64,000 nt of DNA, taken from Flavobacteriaceae bacterium F08102. Its GTDB lineage: Bacteria > Bacteroidota > Bacteroidia > Flavobacteriales > Flavobacteriaceae. The first letter of the stretch is position 1. Every line of letters starts with the position of its first letter. Location of the stretch: contig JALKAY010000006.1 of the NCBI GenBank assembly GCA_023015935.1, forward strand, positions 58,066 to 122,065, in the 5' to 3' direction. The notes below the pieces were generated by a model, which was not told where the DNA came from, did no database searches, and saw only the letters and a program-made list of their open reading frames with translations. The translations under genes and the position numbers were made by a program. Positions 8,722 to 16,387 of this stretch are shown here, one piece after another.

Positions 8722-9509
8722 GTTTTAAAGATAAAAATGAATGGGTACTAATCTTGGGTGGCTCAAGTGGTTTGGGGTATGCAACAGCCCTTAAATTAGC
8801 TAGACATGGCCTTAATATTTGTATAGTTCACAGAGATCGTCGTGCCTCCCTACCAGAGATTAAAGGTCGATTTAACGCGATTAAGGAACTCGGGGTACAA
8901 TTATTAACCTTTAATGAAGATGCTTTTAACGAAGATAAAATAGACTTAATAATTAAAGTATTAACCACTGTTTTAGGAGAAAAAGGACGTATAAAAGGCC
9001 TTGTTCATTCGGTTGCAAAAGGAAATCTTAAACCGATGGTTGATAAAGATAGTCCCGTGTTGACGCATCGTGATTTTCAACTGACAATAGATGCAATGGC
9101 ACTTAGTCTATACGTTTGGACTCAAGCGTTATTTTCGGCGAGATTATTCGCGAAAGATGCACGAATAATTAGCTTTACAAGTGAAGGAAATCGTCGAGCT
9201 TGGCCTAATTATGCAGCCGTATCAGCCGCAAAAGTTGCCTTAGAAGCCATCACTAGAAACATTGCGGTAGAATTTGCGCCTTATGGTATTAGTGCGAACT
9301 GTTTGCAAGCGGGGATAACAGATACGGCTTCCTTAAGAGCAATTCCGGGAAGTGAACAATTGTTGTGTTATGGTCTTCAACGAAACCCGCATAGACGATT
9401 AACCTTGCCCGAAGACGTTGCTAATGTTGTTTTTTTAATGATGCAACCTGAGGCAGCTTGGATTAATGGTTGTATAATTCCAGTTGATGGAGGAGCACAT
9501 ATACGCTGA
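8715..9509 (+). CDS. SDR-family enoyl-[acyl-carrier-protein] reductase-like protein
   Basis: 264 residues overlapping the end of the type III PKS gene by 7 bases. The cofactor motif GGSSGLG is at 15-21. The active-site spacing is Tyr166-x6-Lys173 (YAAVSAAK), the signature of FabI/FabL-type enoyl reductases rather than the YxxxK of ordinary SDRs. The C-terminal PVDGGAHIR is typical of the superfamily. It probably performs the last reduction of a cluster-specific acyl chain on the ACP encoded at 12420. NADH or NADPH preference cannot be judged. A 3-ketoacyl reductase role is the alternative but fits the Tyr-Lys spacing less well. Confidence 0.8.
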   Translation: MVSFKDKNEWVLILGGSSGLGYATALKLARHGLNICIVHRDRRASLPEIKGRFNAIKELGVQLLTFNEDAFNEDKIDLIIKVLTTVLGEKGRIKGLVHSVAKGNLKPMVDKDSPVLTHRDFQLTIDAMALSLYVWTQALFSARLFAKDARIISFTSEGNRRAWPNYAAVSAAKVALEAITRNIAVEFAPYGISANCLQAGITDTASLRAIPGSEQLLCYGLQRNPHRRLTLPEDVANVVFLMMQPEAAWINGCIIPVDGGAHIR

Positions 9510-9964
9510 TGAAAAAAGAAAAAATTATAGCACAATTACCCTATCAAGATCCCTTTTTATTTGTGGATGAGATTTTAGCGCTAGATGAAAACTCTATAAC
9601 TGGACGTTACACTTTTCTAGAAGATGCTCATTTTTATCAAGGTCATTTTAAGAATCATCCAGTTACTCCAGGGGTAATTTTAATTGAAACAATGGCGCAA
9701 ATTGGCTTAGTTAGTTTGGGCATTTCCTTAGTCACATCAACTGGTAATGAGCTATCAGGTCAGGTCGCATTAACCGAATGTCAAGTCGATTTTTTCACCC
9801 CTGTTTATCCAGGGGAAACCGTACTTGTGACCGCTGAAAAAATGTACTTTAGGTTTGGAAAACTTAAATGTAAAGTGGCTATGTTTAACGAATTAAATGA
9901 ACGGGTCTGTGCTGGACAAATAGCGGGAATGATTGGGAGGCTTAAACAGAATAAGCATGAATGA
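9509..9964 (+). CDS. FabZ-like 3-hydroxyacyl-ACP dehydratase
   Basis: 151-residue hotdog-fold protein. The catalytic pair is in FabZ register: His46 in QGHFKNHPVTPG and Glu60 in LIETMAQ, 14 residues apart. It should dehydrate 3-hydroxyacyl-ACP to trans-2-enoyl-ACP, feeding the reductase encoded immediately upstream, whose stop overlaps this start. It is a dedicated copy, not the housekeeping fabZ, which normally sits with lpx genes. It overlaps the next gene by 8 bases. Confidence 0.9.
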   Translation: MKKEKIIAQLPYQDPFLFVDEILALDENSITGRYTFLEDAHFYQGHFKNHPVTPGVILIETMAQIGLVSLGISLVTSTGNELSGQVALTECQVDFFTPVYPGETVLVTAEKMYFRFGKLKCKVAMFNELNERVCAGQIAGMIGRLKQNKHE

Positions 9965-11225
9965 ACAACGTGTAGTTATCACTGGAATGGGAGTAGTGGC
10001 GCCCAATGGGGTTGGACTCGATGCGTTTTCTGCTGCACTCAAAAATGGGAAGTCGGGTATCGCTTATTTTCAATCTTTGGCGGACCTGAATTTTTCGTGT
10101 TGTGTTGGAGGTATACCGCCACTTAATGATAAAATTATTTCAAATTATTTCACCCCCTTACACTTGCGGAACTTTAATAGTGATGGTATAATTTTTGGAT
10201 GTATTGCTGGAATGGATGCTTGGCGTGATGCTGGATTGACAAGAGATAATAATCAGGTTGACTTTGACAGTGGAACTATTTTTGGGACTGGAACTTCAGG
10301 CGTTGAGAAGTTTAGAGAAGCTATTTATCAATTAGATAAAGGAAATGTTAGGCGTTTAGGCAGTACGGTCGTTGCGCAAACAATGGCGAGCGGTGTTAGT
10401 GCTTATTTAGCTGGGTTTTTGGGGCTCGGAAATCAAGTAACAACCAATTCGGCTGCGTGTGCCACTGGGACCGAAGCAATTTTGCTCGGATATGAACGAA
10501 TCAAGCAAGGGAAAGCAAAGCGTATGCTGGTGGGAAGTTGTAGTGATCACGGTCCGTATATTTGGGGTGGTTTTGATGCTATGAGAGTGATGACTTACAA
10601 ACACAATAGTACACCTGAAAAAGCTTCACGGCCCATGAGTGCTTCTGCGGCAGGATTTGTGCCAGGGAGTGGAGCCGGTGGAATGGTTCTAGAATCACTT
10701 GAATCTGCACAAGCACGAGGTGCTCGAATATATGCTGAAGTTCTAGGAGGACATGTTAATTCAGGAGGACAACGGAATGGTGGGAGTATGACCGCACCGA
10801 ATCCGTTAGCAGTTCAAAAATGCATTAAGGAAGCCATTGTAGATGCCGGTATTTCTGCTAGCGAAATTGACCTTATAAATGGTCATTTAACGGCGACGTC
10901 TAAAGATGCAGAAGAAATTAAAAATTGGCAAGTGAGTTTGCAATGTGGTTCTAATTTTCCATTTATTCAATCAACTAAATCTACCATTGGACATTGTTTG
11001 GCTGCCGCTGGATCGATAGAGTGTGTAGCTTCAGTATTACAATTGTACAATGGATATATAGCCCCTTCGACCAATTGTGAAGATCTGCTTCCAGAAATTG
11101 AACAACGGATAGGGGCTGATCGAATTACAAAAATTTTGACACAAAGAAACTTGCAAATCGTAGCCAAAGCTAGCTTTGGCTTTGGCGATGTTAACGCTTG
11201 TTTGTTATTTAAAAAGTGGGGCTAA
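9957..11225 (+). CDS. FabF-like beta-ketoacyl-ACP synthase
   Basis: 422 residues from the ATG at 9957, chosen because MNEQRVVITGMGVVAPNG is the canonical KAS II N-terminus; the upstream ATG at 9933 lies inside the dehydratase gene. Catalytic residues are Cys168 (NSAACATG), His310 (INGHLTATSKDA) and His346 (TIGHCLAAAG). It is a complete Cys-His-His condensing enzyme with no chain-length-factor partner beside it. It is the last plus-strand gene of the overlapping run and presumably elongates the acyl chain that primes the type III PKS. Confidence 0.93.
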   Translation: MNEQRVVITGMGVVAPNGVGLDAFSAALKNGKSGIAYFQSLADLNFSCCVGGIPPLNDKIISNYFTPLHLRNFNSDGIIFGCIAGMDAWRDAGLTRDNNQVDFDSGTIFGTGTSGVEKFREAIYQLDKGNVRRLGSTVVAQTMASGVSAYLAGFLGLGNQVTTNSAACATGTEAILLGYERIKQGKAKRMLVGSCSDHGPYIWGGFDAMRVMTYKHNSTPEKASRPMSASAAGFVPGSGAGGMVLESLESAQARGARIYAEVLGGHVNSGGQRNGGSMTAPNPLAVQKCIKEAIVDAGISASEIDLINGHLTATSKDAEEIKNWQVSLQCGSNFPFIQSTKSTIGHCLAAAGSIECVASVLQLYNGYIAPSTNCEDLLPEIEQRIGADRITKILTQRNLQIVAKASFGFGDVNACLLFKKWG

Positions 11226-11239
11226 CCTAATGAAAGATT

Positions 11240-11662
11240 TTACGCAATCTTCGAGGAAAAAACCCCAGAATCATTTTTAAAACTTTTAAATTCAATTAAA
11301 TAATCATTAGGATCTTTTATGAAAAAGGATAGGTGTTCCCCGTCTTTGTTCTTTAAAAACGTGGCTTGAGTTACTAAATCTAAATTTTTAGCATTGAGAT
11401 CTGCATATAACTCACCCCAAGTTTTAACATTCAAAATGACTCCGAAATGAAACGTTGGAAGGATTTTTCCTTCAAAAACGTAATTCGGATTATTAAAATT
11501 GAATTTTTTAACGTTGACAAAAGTGATTTGATTTCCATATAAATTAATGTCTATCCAGTTTTCAGACTGGCGACCAGCATCTGCACAAAGATCATTTAAA
11601 TAAAAACGCTTTGTTTTATCAATGCGCAAACAAGGCAATGAAAGATGAAAGGGATTACTCAT
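11240..11662 (-). CDS. VOC (glyoxalase/bleomycin resistance) superfamily protein
   Basis: 140 residues with a single vicinal-oxygen-chelate module. The N-terminal HLSLPCLRIDKTKRFYLNDL strand-helix and the C-terminal HLSFFIKDPNDYLIEFK motif with its terminal glutamate are typical of the family. Members include glyoxalases, dioxygenases and resistance proteins; the substrate cannot be inferred. It converges on the ketosynthase gene with a 14-base gap, on the opposite strand to the biosynthetic genes, so membership in that pathway is doubtful. Confidence 0.82.
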   Translation of the reverse strand: MSNPFHLSLPCLRIDKTKRFYLNDLCADAGRQSENWIDINLYGNQITFVNVKKFNFNNPNYVFEGKILPTFHFGVILNVKTWGELYADLNAKNLDLVTQATFLKNKDGEHLSFFIKDPNDYLIEFKSFKNDSGVFSSKIA

Positions 11663-11738
11663 TTGGCATTGTTTTTAGATGAATAAATTAATAATGGAAA
11701 ATATGTGTAACGATTCGCTTGAGTAGCCAAGGTGTTGG

Positions 11739-12050
11739 CTACTTTTCACTATCGTCTAGGTCAATATCATCAACCTCCAAATCTAGCTCTTTGTCGTCTG
11801 CTGAGTCAACAACAACAATATCATCGTCTTCTTCATCACTGTGATCTTGAATAGCTTGAATTAAACGTTGGCCTACCTTAACGAGGTATACCACTTCGTC
11901 TGTTTTGACTTCGACAGCTTCGACAACCTCATTATTGGCATTTCTAAAGGTTATGATGTCACTGTCGTCATAACCATAGGGATATTTTTCAACTAATAAG
12001 TTGAGGATATCTTCATTTAATTTTTTATAGTCGACAATTTTACGAATCAT
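11739..12050 (-). CDS. Small acidic conserved hypothetical protein
   Basis: 103 residues. The N-terminal two thirds read like a compact folded domain (IVDYKKLNEDILNLLVEKYP, then GYDDSDIITFRN). The tail from about residue 70 is almost wholly Asp, Glu and hydrophobics. Similar short proteins with acidic tails are widespread in Flavobacteriia and are sometimes labelled DNA primase without support. I assign no function. A -7-like TATATTTG element on the minus strand (12277-12284) lies upstream. Confidence 0.7.
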   Translation of the reverse strand: MIRKIVDYKKLNEDILNLLVEKYPYGYDDSDIITFRNANNEVVEAVEVKTDEVVYLVKVGQRLIQAIQDHSDEEDDDIVVVDSADDKELDLEVDDIDLDDSEK

Positions 12051-12419
12051 GATACGTGGTCAAATTTAGGTGTTGTGGATAAAACTTATTTGGCGTTAAA
12101 ATTAATGTGTTAGACGATGCGTAATTCACGAAAGGAATTAGTGCAGTTTTATGGGCAAAAGTAGGCCCATATTCGTCATTTGAAGGTCGTCGTATAATTC
12201 GGATCCCAATTCTGTGGGCAGCCTTTAGAATAACCTTCTGTATATTCTTCGGCCCGAATATGAAAATAAATTTCATCAAATATAGTACAATGGAGTTTTC
12301 TGTTATACCCGCTTTGTAAAATCAAATGTAAAAAAAAATATCATTCAAACAATTTTTGAGTAATTTTTTAAAATGGGTTAGATTAGAGGTACATTTAACC
12401 TTAATTTTTAAACTTTAAT
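12051..12419. other. Intergenic region between the acidic protein and the ACP gene
   Basis: 369 bases separating divergent genes. On the minus strand TATATTTG at 12277-12284 fits the Bacteroidota -7 element and could serve the acidic-protein gene. A 79-codon frame here has no recognisable domain. No clear plus-strand promoter for the ACP gene was found. Confidence 0.4.
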
Positions 12420-12668
12420 ATGACAAACGAAGACCTTATAACTGCCCTAAAAAAGATTGTAAAACCCTATGTTCAAGATGAATTGGCCTTTGAAACACTC
12501 GGTGAAGAAAGTGACTTTATCCATGATTTAAAAATCAATTCGGCCCATTTAATTGATGTAGTTTTAGATATTGAAGATCATTTTGATATCACTATTGAGA
12601 ACGAGGAGCTGGAAAAAATGGTTTCGGTGGGTTCTGCAATGAAACTAATTTCTACGAAAATTAGCTAA
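12420..12668 (+). CDS. Acyl carrier protein of the polyketide/fatty acid cluster
   Basis: 82 residues, acidic, four-helix ACP pattern. The phosphopantetheine attachment serine is Ser41 in the segment LKINSAHLID, which replaces the usual DSL with NSA. The C-terminal IENEELEKMVSVG matches the helix III region. It is distinct from the housekeeping AcpP, which has the DSLDTVEL core. It starts a two-gene unit with its own phosphopantetheinyl transferase 2 bases downstream, indicating a dedicated carrier for the enzymes at 8715-11225. Confidence 0.9.
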   Translation: MTNEDLITALKKIVKPYVQDELAFETLGEESDFIHDLKINSAHLIDVVLDIEDHFDITIENEELEKMVSVGSAMKLISTKIS

Positions 12669-12670
12669 GT

Positions 12671-13246
12671 ATGGGAGCCAATGATATTGTAGATTTAGCT
12701 CAAAATCAGTTGACGCGTAGACGTAGGGATCGATTCATTTCCAAAGTTTTTAATCGTAAAGAAAAACAATTTTTATTGGCCTCTACGGAAGTTTCAACTA
12801 AGATGTGGATTTATTGGGCTATGAAGGAAAGTGGCTATAAACTCAGTGTGCAGTGCGGACGAATGAAACGATTTATACCCTTGGACTTTTCTTGTGAACT
12901 AATTAATCAACATATAGGCAGTGTAAGGGTTGATCAATTTCACTTTAAGAGTTTTGTATTTCAAACAAGGGATTATGTCTATTGTGAGACCTATTTAAAT
13001 CCATCTGAACGCTTTGTGCACAACGTATTTGAATCAACGTTGGCTGTGGGAATGACATCTAACGAATTGTATCGGCAGCTTGCTGAAGACACAGAGAAAA
13101 GGTGTCATTTTAAGCCAGGGAGTGTGCAAATAAAAAAAAATGTATATCAAATTCCGCAGCTATACGTAAACGGGAAACAACAACCAATTAGGGTATCCCT
13201 AACACATGACGGTAAATTTGGAGCCTATTTAGTTTCTTCGCTTTGA
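12671..13246 (+). CDS. 4'-phosphopantetheinyl transferase
   Basis: 191 residues. The magnesium-binding motif GANDIVDL is right at the N-terminus (Asp5, Asp8) and the second motif WAMKESGYK at 49-57 supplies Glu53 and Lys57, the AcpS/Sfp superfamily signature. It transfers 4'-phosphopantetheine from CoA to the serine of an ACP, here presumably the one encoded just upstream. The spacing of the motifs is nearer AcpS than Sfp, although the C-terminal part is longer than in AcpS. Its 3' end overlaps the convergent gene by 22 bases. Confidence 0.88.
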   Translation: MGANDIVDLAQNQLTRRRRDRFISKVFNRKEKQFLLASTEVSTKMWIYWAMKESGYKLSVQCGRMKRFIPLDFSCELINQHIGSVRVDQFHFKSFVFQTRDYVYCETYLNPSERFVHNVFESTLAVGMTSNELYRQLAEDTEKRCHFKPGSVQIKKNVYQIPQLYVNGKQQPIRVSLTHDGKFGAYLVSSL

Positions 13247-13596
13247 GGTTCTGGAATGATTTCAACTAATGAAGAAGTCCCTTTTGTTTGAGAGCCGTCA
13301 GACCATTGCCATGCTTCATCGAGAATGATATTCCCTTGAGGATTTATACGGGGGGTAGAAATACAGGTTCCTGAGATTACTTTTTTCTTTCTATTCAAAT
13401 GTTGATAGCTGAAATGAAATGAGCCATCTTGTTTTTGCGTACCTATTAGAAACCCTTTGAGAATATTTCCACCATTATAATGTGCCCAAATCATATCATC
13501 TTCTTGGAAATAATAGAAATAGGTGTCTGCCGTTACTTCACCTTTTGATGAATTTGTTCTAGATCTAAATTTCTTTTTGTGGAGATTAATTTTCAT
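13225..13596 (-). CDS. Conserved hypothetical protein of the family often labelled N-acetylglutamate synthase
   Basis: 123 residues with a regular all-beta pattern: FRSRTNSSKGEVTADTYFYYFQ, YNGGNILKGFLIGTQ, ISGTCISTP, then ILDEAWQWSDG. This small protein type is frequent in Bacteroidota and carries the automatic label n-acetylglutamate synthase, but it has no acetyltransferase motif that I can see, so I do not adopt that function. It is convergent with the phosphopantetheinyl transferase gene and overlaps its last 22 bases. Confidence 0.7.
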   Translation of the reverse strand: MKINLHKKKFRSRTNSSKGEVTADTYFYYFQEDDMIWAHYNGGNILKGFLIGTQKQDGSFHFSYQHLNRKKKVISGTCISTPRINPQGNIILDEAWQWSDGSQTKGTSSLVEIIPEPQSEETK

Positions 13597-13672
13597 GTGA
13601 CAAAATTACTAAAAATAGCCCCTATTTCCATTTGAATTGAGATAAAAATTTAGGAGAGGTTGGAAAGTGAGA

Positions 13673-14134
13673 TTAAAATGCCAAGGAAGTGGTGTGCTTA
13701 ACTTCTTTGATGACAAATGAGCTTTGAGTGCTTCCAATATGATGCAGTACCGTTAGTTTGTTTAACATGAAATCGCGATAAGCCTGCATGTCTTTAACGT
13801 GAATTTGCAGTATATAGTCATAATCTCCACTGACGTGATGACAAGCCGCAACTTCGCAAAGTTGTTGTACTTCTCGTTCAAATCTTACGATGTATTCTTT
13901 AGTGTGTTGGGTCAACCTAACTTGACAAAATGCAGTAAAATTAAATCCTGCTTTCTGCTTGTCAACAAGTGCAACAACCTGACTAATGACCCCATCACGC
14001 TCAAGTCGTTTGATGCGTTCATAAACTGCTGTCACTGATAAATTAAGACTATTAGCATAGGCTTTGGTTGTTTTTTTTGCATCTTCTTGTAAGAGCATTA
14101 ATAATTTGCGGTCAATGTCGTCGAGTTTAATCAT
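13673..14134 (-). CDS. Lrp/AsnC-family transcriptional regulator
   Basis: 153 residues from the ATG at 14134 (MIKLDDIDRKLLMLLQEDA); the longer frame from 14197 adds an unlikely hydrophobic leader and runs into the operator-like palindrome. Residues 1-60 form the winged helix-turn-helix (LSVTAVYERIKRLERDGVI) and residues 65-150 the RAM ligand domain that senses amino acids. It is divergent from a PLP-dependent sulfur amino-acid lyase gene across a 147-base spacer holding a near-perfect palindrome, so it probably controls that gene and itself. Confidence 0.92.
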   Translation of the reverse strand: MIKLDDIDRKLLMLLQEDAKKTTKAYANSLNLSVTAVYERIKRLERDGVISQVVALVDKQKAGFNFTAFCQVRLTQHTKEYIVRFEREVQQLCEVAACHHVSGDYDYILQIHVKDMQAYRDFMLNKLTVLHHIGSTQSSFVIKEVKHTTSLAF

Positions 14135-14196
14135 GAAAAAAAATCTATACGCAATAATAATTTTGACAAAAATAGATATAAAATCTGTTAAAATCA

Positions 14197-14225
14197 TTAT
14201 TTTTAGTTTTAAAAACTAAAAATAA
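14197..14225. promoter_or_regulatory. Palindromic operator candidate for the Lrp-type regulator
   Basis: Two 14-base arms (TTATTTTTAGTTTT and its exact reverse complement) flank one central A at 14211. It sits 62 bases upstream of the regulator start and 56 bases upstream of the lyase start. AT-rich inverted repeats are typical Lrp/AsnC sites; the pairing with this regulator is inference from position. Confidence 0.55.
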
Positions 14226-14257
14226 GTCATAGACTAGATGATATAATGTATTGATGG

Positions 14258-14265
14258 TATCTTTG
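14258..14265 (+). promoter_or_regulatory. -7 element for the sulfur amino-acid lyase gene
   Basis: TATCTTTG fits TAnnTTTG and lies 16 bases before the ATG at 14282. No convincing -33 TTG at the usual distance was seen, which would suit an activator-dependent promoter. Confidence 0.4.
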
Positions 14266-14281
14266 TATAAAACATAAGATC

Positions 14282-15484
14282 ATGAAAAATAAAGCAGCAA
14301 ATAGAATTTTAGATTTACAATATTTTGGAGAGTTTGGAGGGGTAAATCCATCCATATCAGACTCTTCAACGTATACATTTTTATCGGCAAAAACCATGTT
14401 TGATACGTTCGAAGGGAATACAGAAGGTTGTTATTTGTATTCGCGTCACTCTTCACCGTCGAATTTGTATTTAGGAGAGGCTTTAGCAGCATTAGAAGGT
14501 ACTGAAGCTGCGAATGTATATGCAAGTGGAATGGGAGCTATTACTTCTGTACTGCTTCAATTGTGTGCAAGTGAAGATCATATTGTAAGCAGCCGTACCA
14601 TTTATGGTGGAACTTATGCTTTTTTTAAAAATTTCATTTCCAAATTTAATGTTGATTGTTCTTTTGTAGATATTACCGATATTGAAAAAGTGCGAGCTTC
14701 AATTAGGCCAAATACTAAGATGATTTATTGTGAGGCGGTGAGCAATCCTCTTTTAGAAGTAGCAGATTTAAAAGCTTTAGCTGCTTTGGCAAAAGAACAT
14801 CAAATTCCGCTTGTTGTGGATAACACTTTTTCACCGTTAACGATTGCACCAACAACCCTTGGAGCGGATGTCGTTATTCATAGTTTGACAAAATTTATAA
14901 ACGGAAGTAGTGATTGTGTGGCTGGTGCAGTGTGTGCAAGTACTGATTTTTGTTTAGCCTTAAAAGATGTAAATAATGGGGCAGGTATGCTCCTTGGAAG
15001 TACGTTGGATAGTCTTCGTGCAGCCTCAATCTTAAAGAATTTAAGGACCTTACACATCCGAATAAAAAAGCACAGTGAAAATGCCCTTTATTTGGCAGAG
15101 AATTTTGAGAAAGATGGTCTTCGGGTAGTTTATCCTGGATTGACCTCTCATTCAGGTCATGCTATTATGAAAGATCAATATGTGAGCGAATATGGGTATG
15201 GAGGAATTATGACGATTGATGTTGGTGATTTGTCAAAGGCCAATGCACTTATGGAGTTAATGCAAAAGAATAATCTAGGGTATTTAGCTGTTAGTTTAGG
15301 ATTTTATAAAACACTATTTAGTGCGCCAGGTTCGTCAACCTCATCGGAAATTTCTGAAGAGGAACAACGAGCAATGGGATTGACGGATGGGTTGATTCGT
15401 TTTTCTATTGGTTTGGATAACGATATAAAACGAACCTATGAATCGATGAAAGCATGTATGATTTCTTTGGGAATTCTAAAATAA
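14282..15484 (+). CDS. PLP-dependent trans-sulfuration family enzyme, probably methionine gamma-lyase type
   Basis: 400 residues of the Cys/Met metabolism PLP enzyme family. YCEAVSNPLLEVADL and VVDNTFSPL carry the PLP-phosphate and aspartate contacts, and HSLTKFINGSSDCVAG carries the Schiff-base lysine. The SRHSSPS N-terminal loop and the FSAPGSSTSSE segment support a gamma-lyase or cystathionine gamma-synthase-like enzyme. Divergent pairing with an Lrp regulator favours a catabolic methionine gamma-lyase (methanethiol, ammonia and 2-oxobutyrate), but specificity within this family is hard to read from sequence. Confidence 0.85.
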   Translation: MKNKAANRILDLQYFGEFGGVNPSISDSSTYTFLSAKTMFDTFEGNTEGCYLYSRHSSPSNLYLGEALAALEGTEAANVYASGMGAITSVLLQLCASEDHIVSSRTIYGGTYAFFKNFISKFNVDCSFVDITDIEKVRASIRPNTKMIYCEAVSNPLLEVADLKALAALAKEHQIPLVVDNTFSPLTIAPTTLGADVVIHSLTKFINGSSDCVAGAVCASTDFCLALKDVNNGAGMLLGSTLDSLRAASILKNLRTLHIRIKKHSENALYLAENFEKDGLRVVYPGLTSHSGHAIMKDQYVSEYGYGGIMTIDVGDLSKANALMELMQKNNLGYLAVSLGFYKTLFSAPGSSTSSEISEEEQRAMGLTDGLIRFSIGLDNDIKRTYESMKACMISLGILK

Positions 15485-15500
15485 AAATCCTTTTACGGAG

Positions 15501-15587
15501 TTATTTTTTTGATTTTCGAGTAATGGCTAGATATAAAACCAAATGAAAACCTAGTATGATAAGAATGGATACCACTGTCATATTCAT
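15501..15587 (-). CDS. Possible 28-residue single-pass membrane peptide
   Basis: ATG at 15587 opens a 28-codon frame ending in TAA at 15501. The peptide starts MNMTVVSILIILG, continues hydrophobic to about residue 23, then ends in the basic tail TRKSKK, a layout expected for a small inner-membrane protein with its C-terminus in the cytoplasm. No ribosome-binding site is evident, as usual in this phylum. Function unknown; chance origin cannot be excluded at this length. Confidence 0.35.
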   Translation of the reverse strand: MNMTVVSILIILGFHLVLYLAITRKSKK

Positions 15588-15745
15588 AACTAAATTGATT
15601 TTGTGGTAAGCGAATATTCTACGTACATTGATACCTAATTAGGACGGTAAAATTACATGAACTTTGTTGTTACTGCAAAAATTGACTAAATTAAAAAGGA
15701 TTTCTAAGGAAATACAGGGTATATAAAGTGTATTACGAAGCATTT

Positions 15746-15785
15746 AAAACGAATAGTCTTGTTAAAACGCAAGACTATTCGTTTT
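15746..15785. terminator. Strong hairpin, probable bidirectional terminator
   Basis: A perfect 16-base stem (AAAACGAATAGTCTTG with its complement) around an 8-base loop, 12 bases past the end of the minus-strand gene that stops at 15797. The arms end in A4/T4, giving a short U run in either direction. Confidence 0.75.
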
Positions 15786-15796
15786 AGGTTTTATCA

Positions 15797-16279
15797 TCAG
15801 TTGATTTGTTTATTAATGAATTCAGCCCATTTTTCGGCGATTGCTAATTCATTCGCTATTTGAAAGGTCTCGTCAACATCATAAAACCCGAGTGCAATAG
15901 TTTCCATCTGTTTAGATTTTGGATACAAAACTAAATCGAGACGGTCTATTTCTTGGTCCTGAGGATGTTTAGGGTCAAACGGACTGTACGTTGTTTTAAC
16001 TTCGCAACGGTTCATTGTTGAAAGATCAATACTGTGTGAAATCACCTCGTCTATTTTTTGCTTAAAATAAAAGATGTGATTTGTTTTTTCATCCATACCG
16101 ATGGCAAAATCACCATACACATCTTTCGTTGAAATTTTACTGTTTTTTGCGGCGGCAAGTTTTTGTAATCCATCTGTTAGTCTATGTTGTCTACGTACCT
16201 TTTTTTTGTACATCAGTGCAAAAGGTAATGCACAGGCAACCAAAATCGATGCAGATATGGCGGTTGTTCCTATATCCAT
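15797..16279 (-). CDS. Membrane-anchored conserved hypothetical protein
   Basis: 160 residues from the ATG at 16279 (MDIGTTAISASILVACALPF); a frame from 16309 adds 10 residues of doubtful use. Residues 5-22 are a transmembrane segment followed by the basic KKKVRRQ stop-transfer. The remainder is soluble, with a beta-rich TNHIFYFKQKIDEV...LDLVLYPKS pattern, and faces the cytoplasm if the N-terminus is outside. No catalytic motif seen; function unknown. Confidence 0.7.
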   Translation of the reverse strand: MDIGTTAISASILVACALPFALMYKKKVRRQHRLTDGLQKLAAAKNSKISTKDVYGDFAIGMDEKTNHIFYFKQKIDEVISHSIDLSTMNRCEVKTTYSPFDPKHPQDQEIDRLDLVLYPKSKQMETIALGFYDVDETFQIANELAIAEKWAEFINKQIN

Positions 16280-16387
16280 GATATTATTAATTTTTAATGA
16301 GTAATACAATTTGTTGGCATTAGTTGTTATTAATGCATGTGTGAAATGGTTGGCTTTTTACGTTAATTAACTAGCCTATTGTACTAA

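Larger units (their letters stand above)
15485..15796. other. Intergenic region with a possible tiny membrane gene and a terminator
   Basis: 312 bases between convergent annotated genes. It holds a 28-codon minus-strand frame with a transmembrane segment (15501-15587) and a strong hairpin (15746-15785), both listed separately. Nothing else was recognised. Confidence 0.6.

Noticed and set aside
12040..12279. 79-codon minus-strand frame upstream of the acidic protein
   Set aside because: No recognisable domain, and its 3' end overlaps the acidic protein start; more likely leader DNA.
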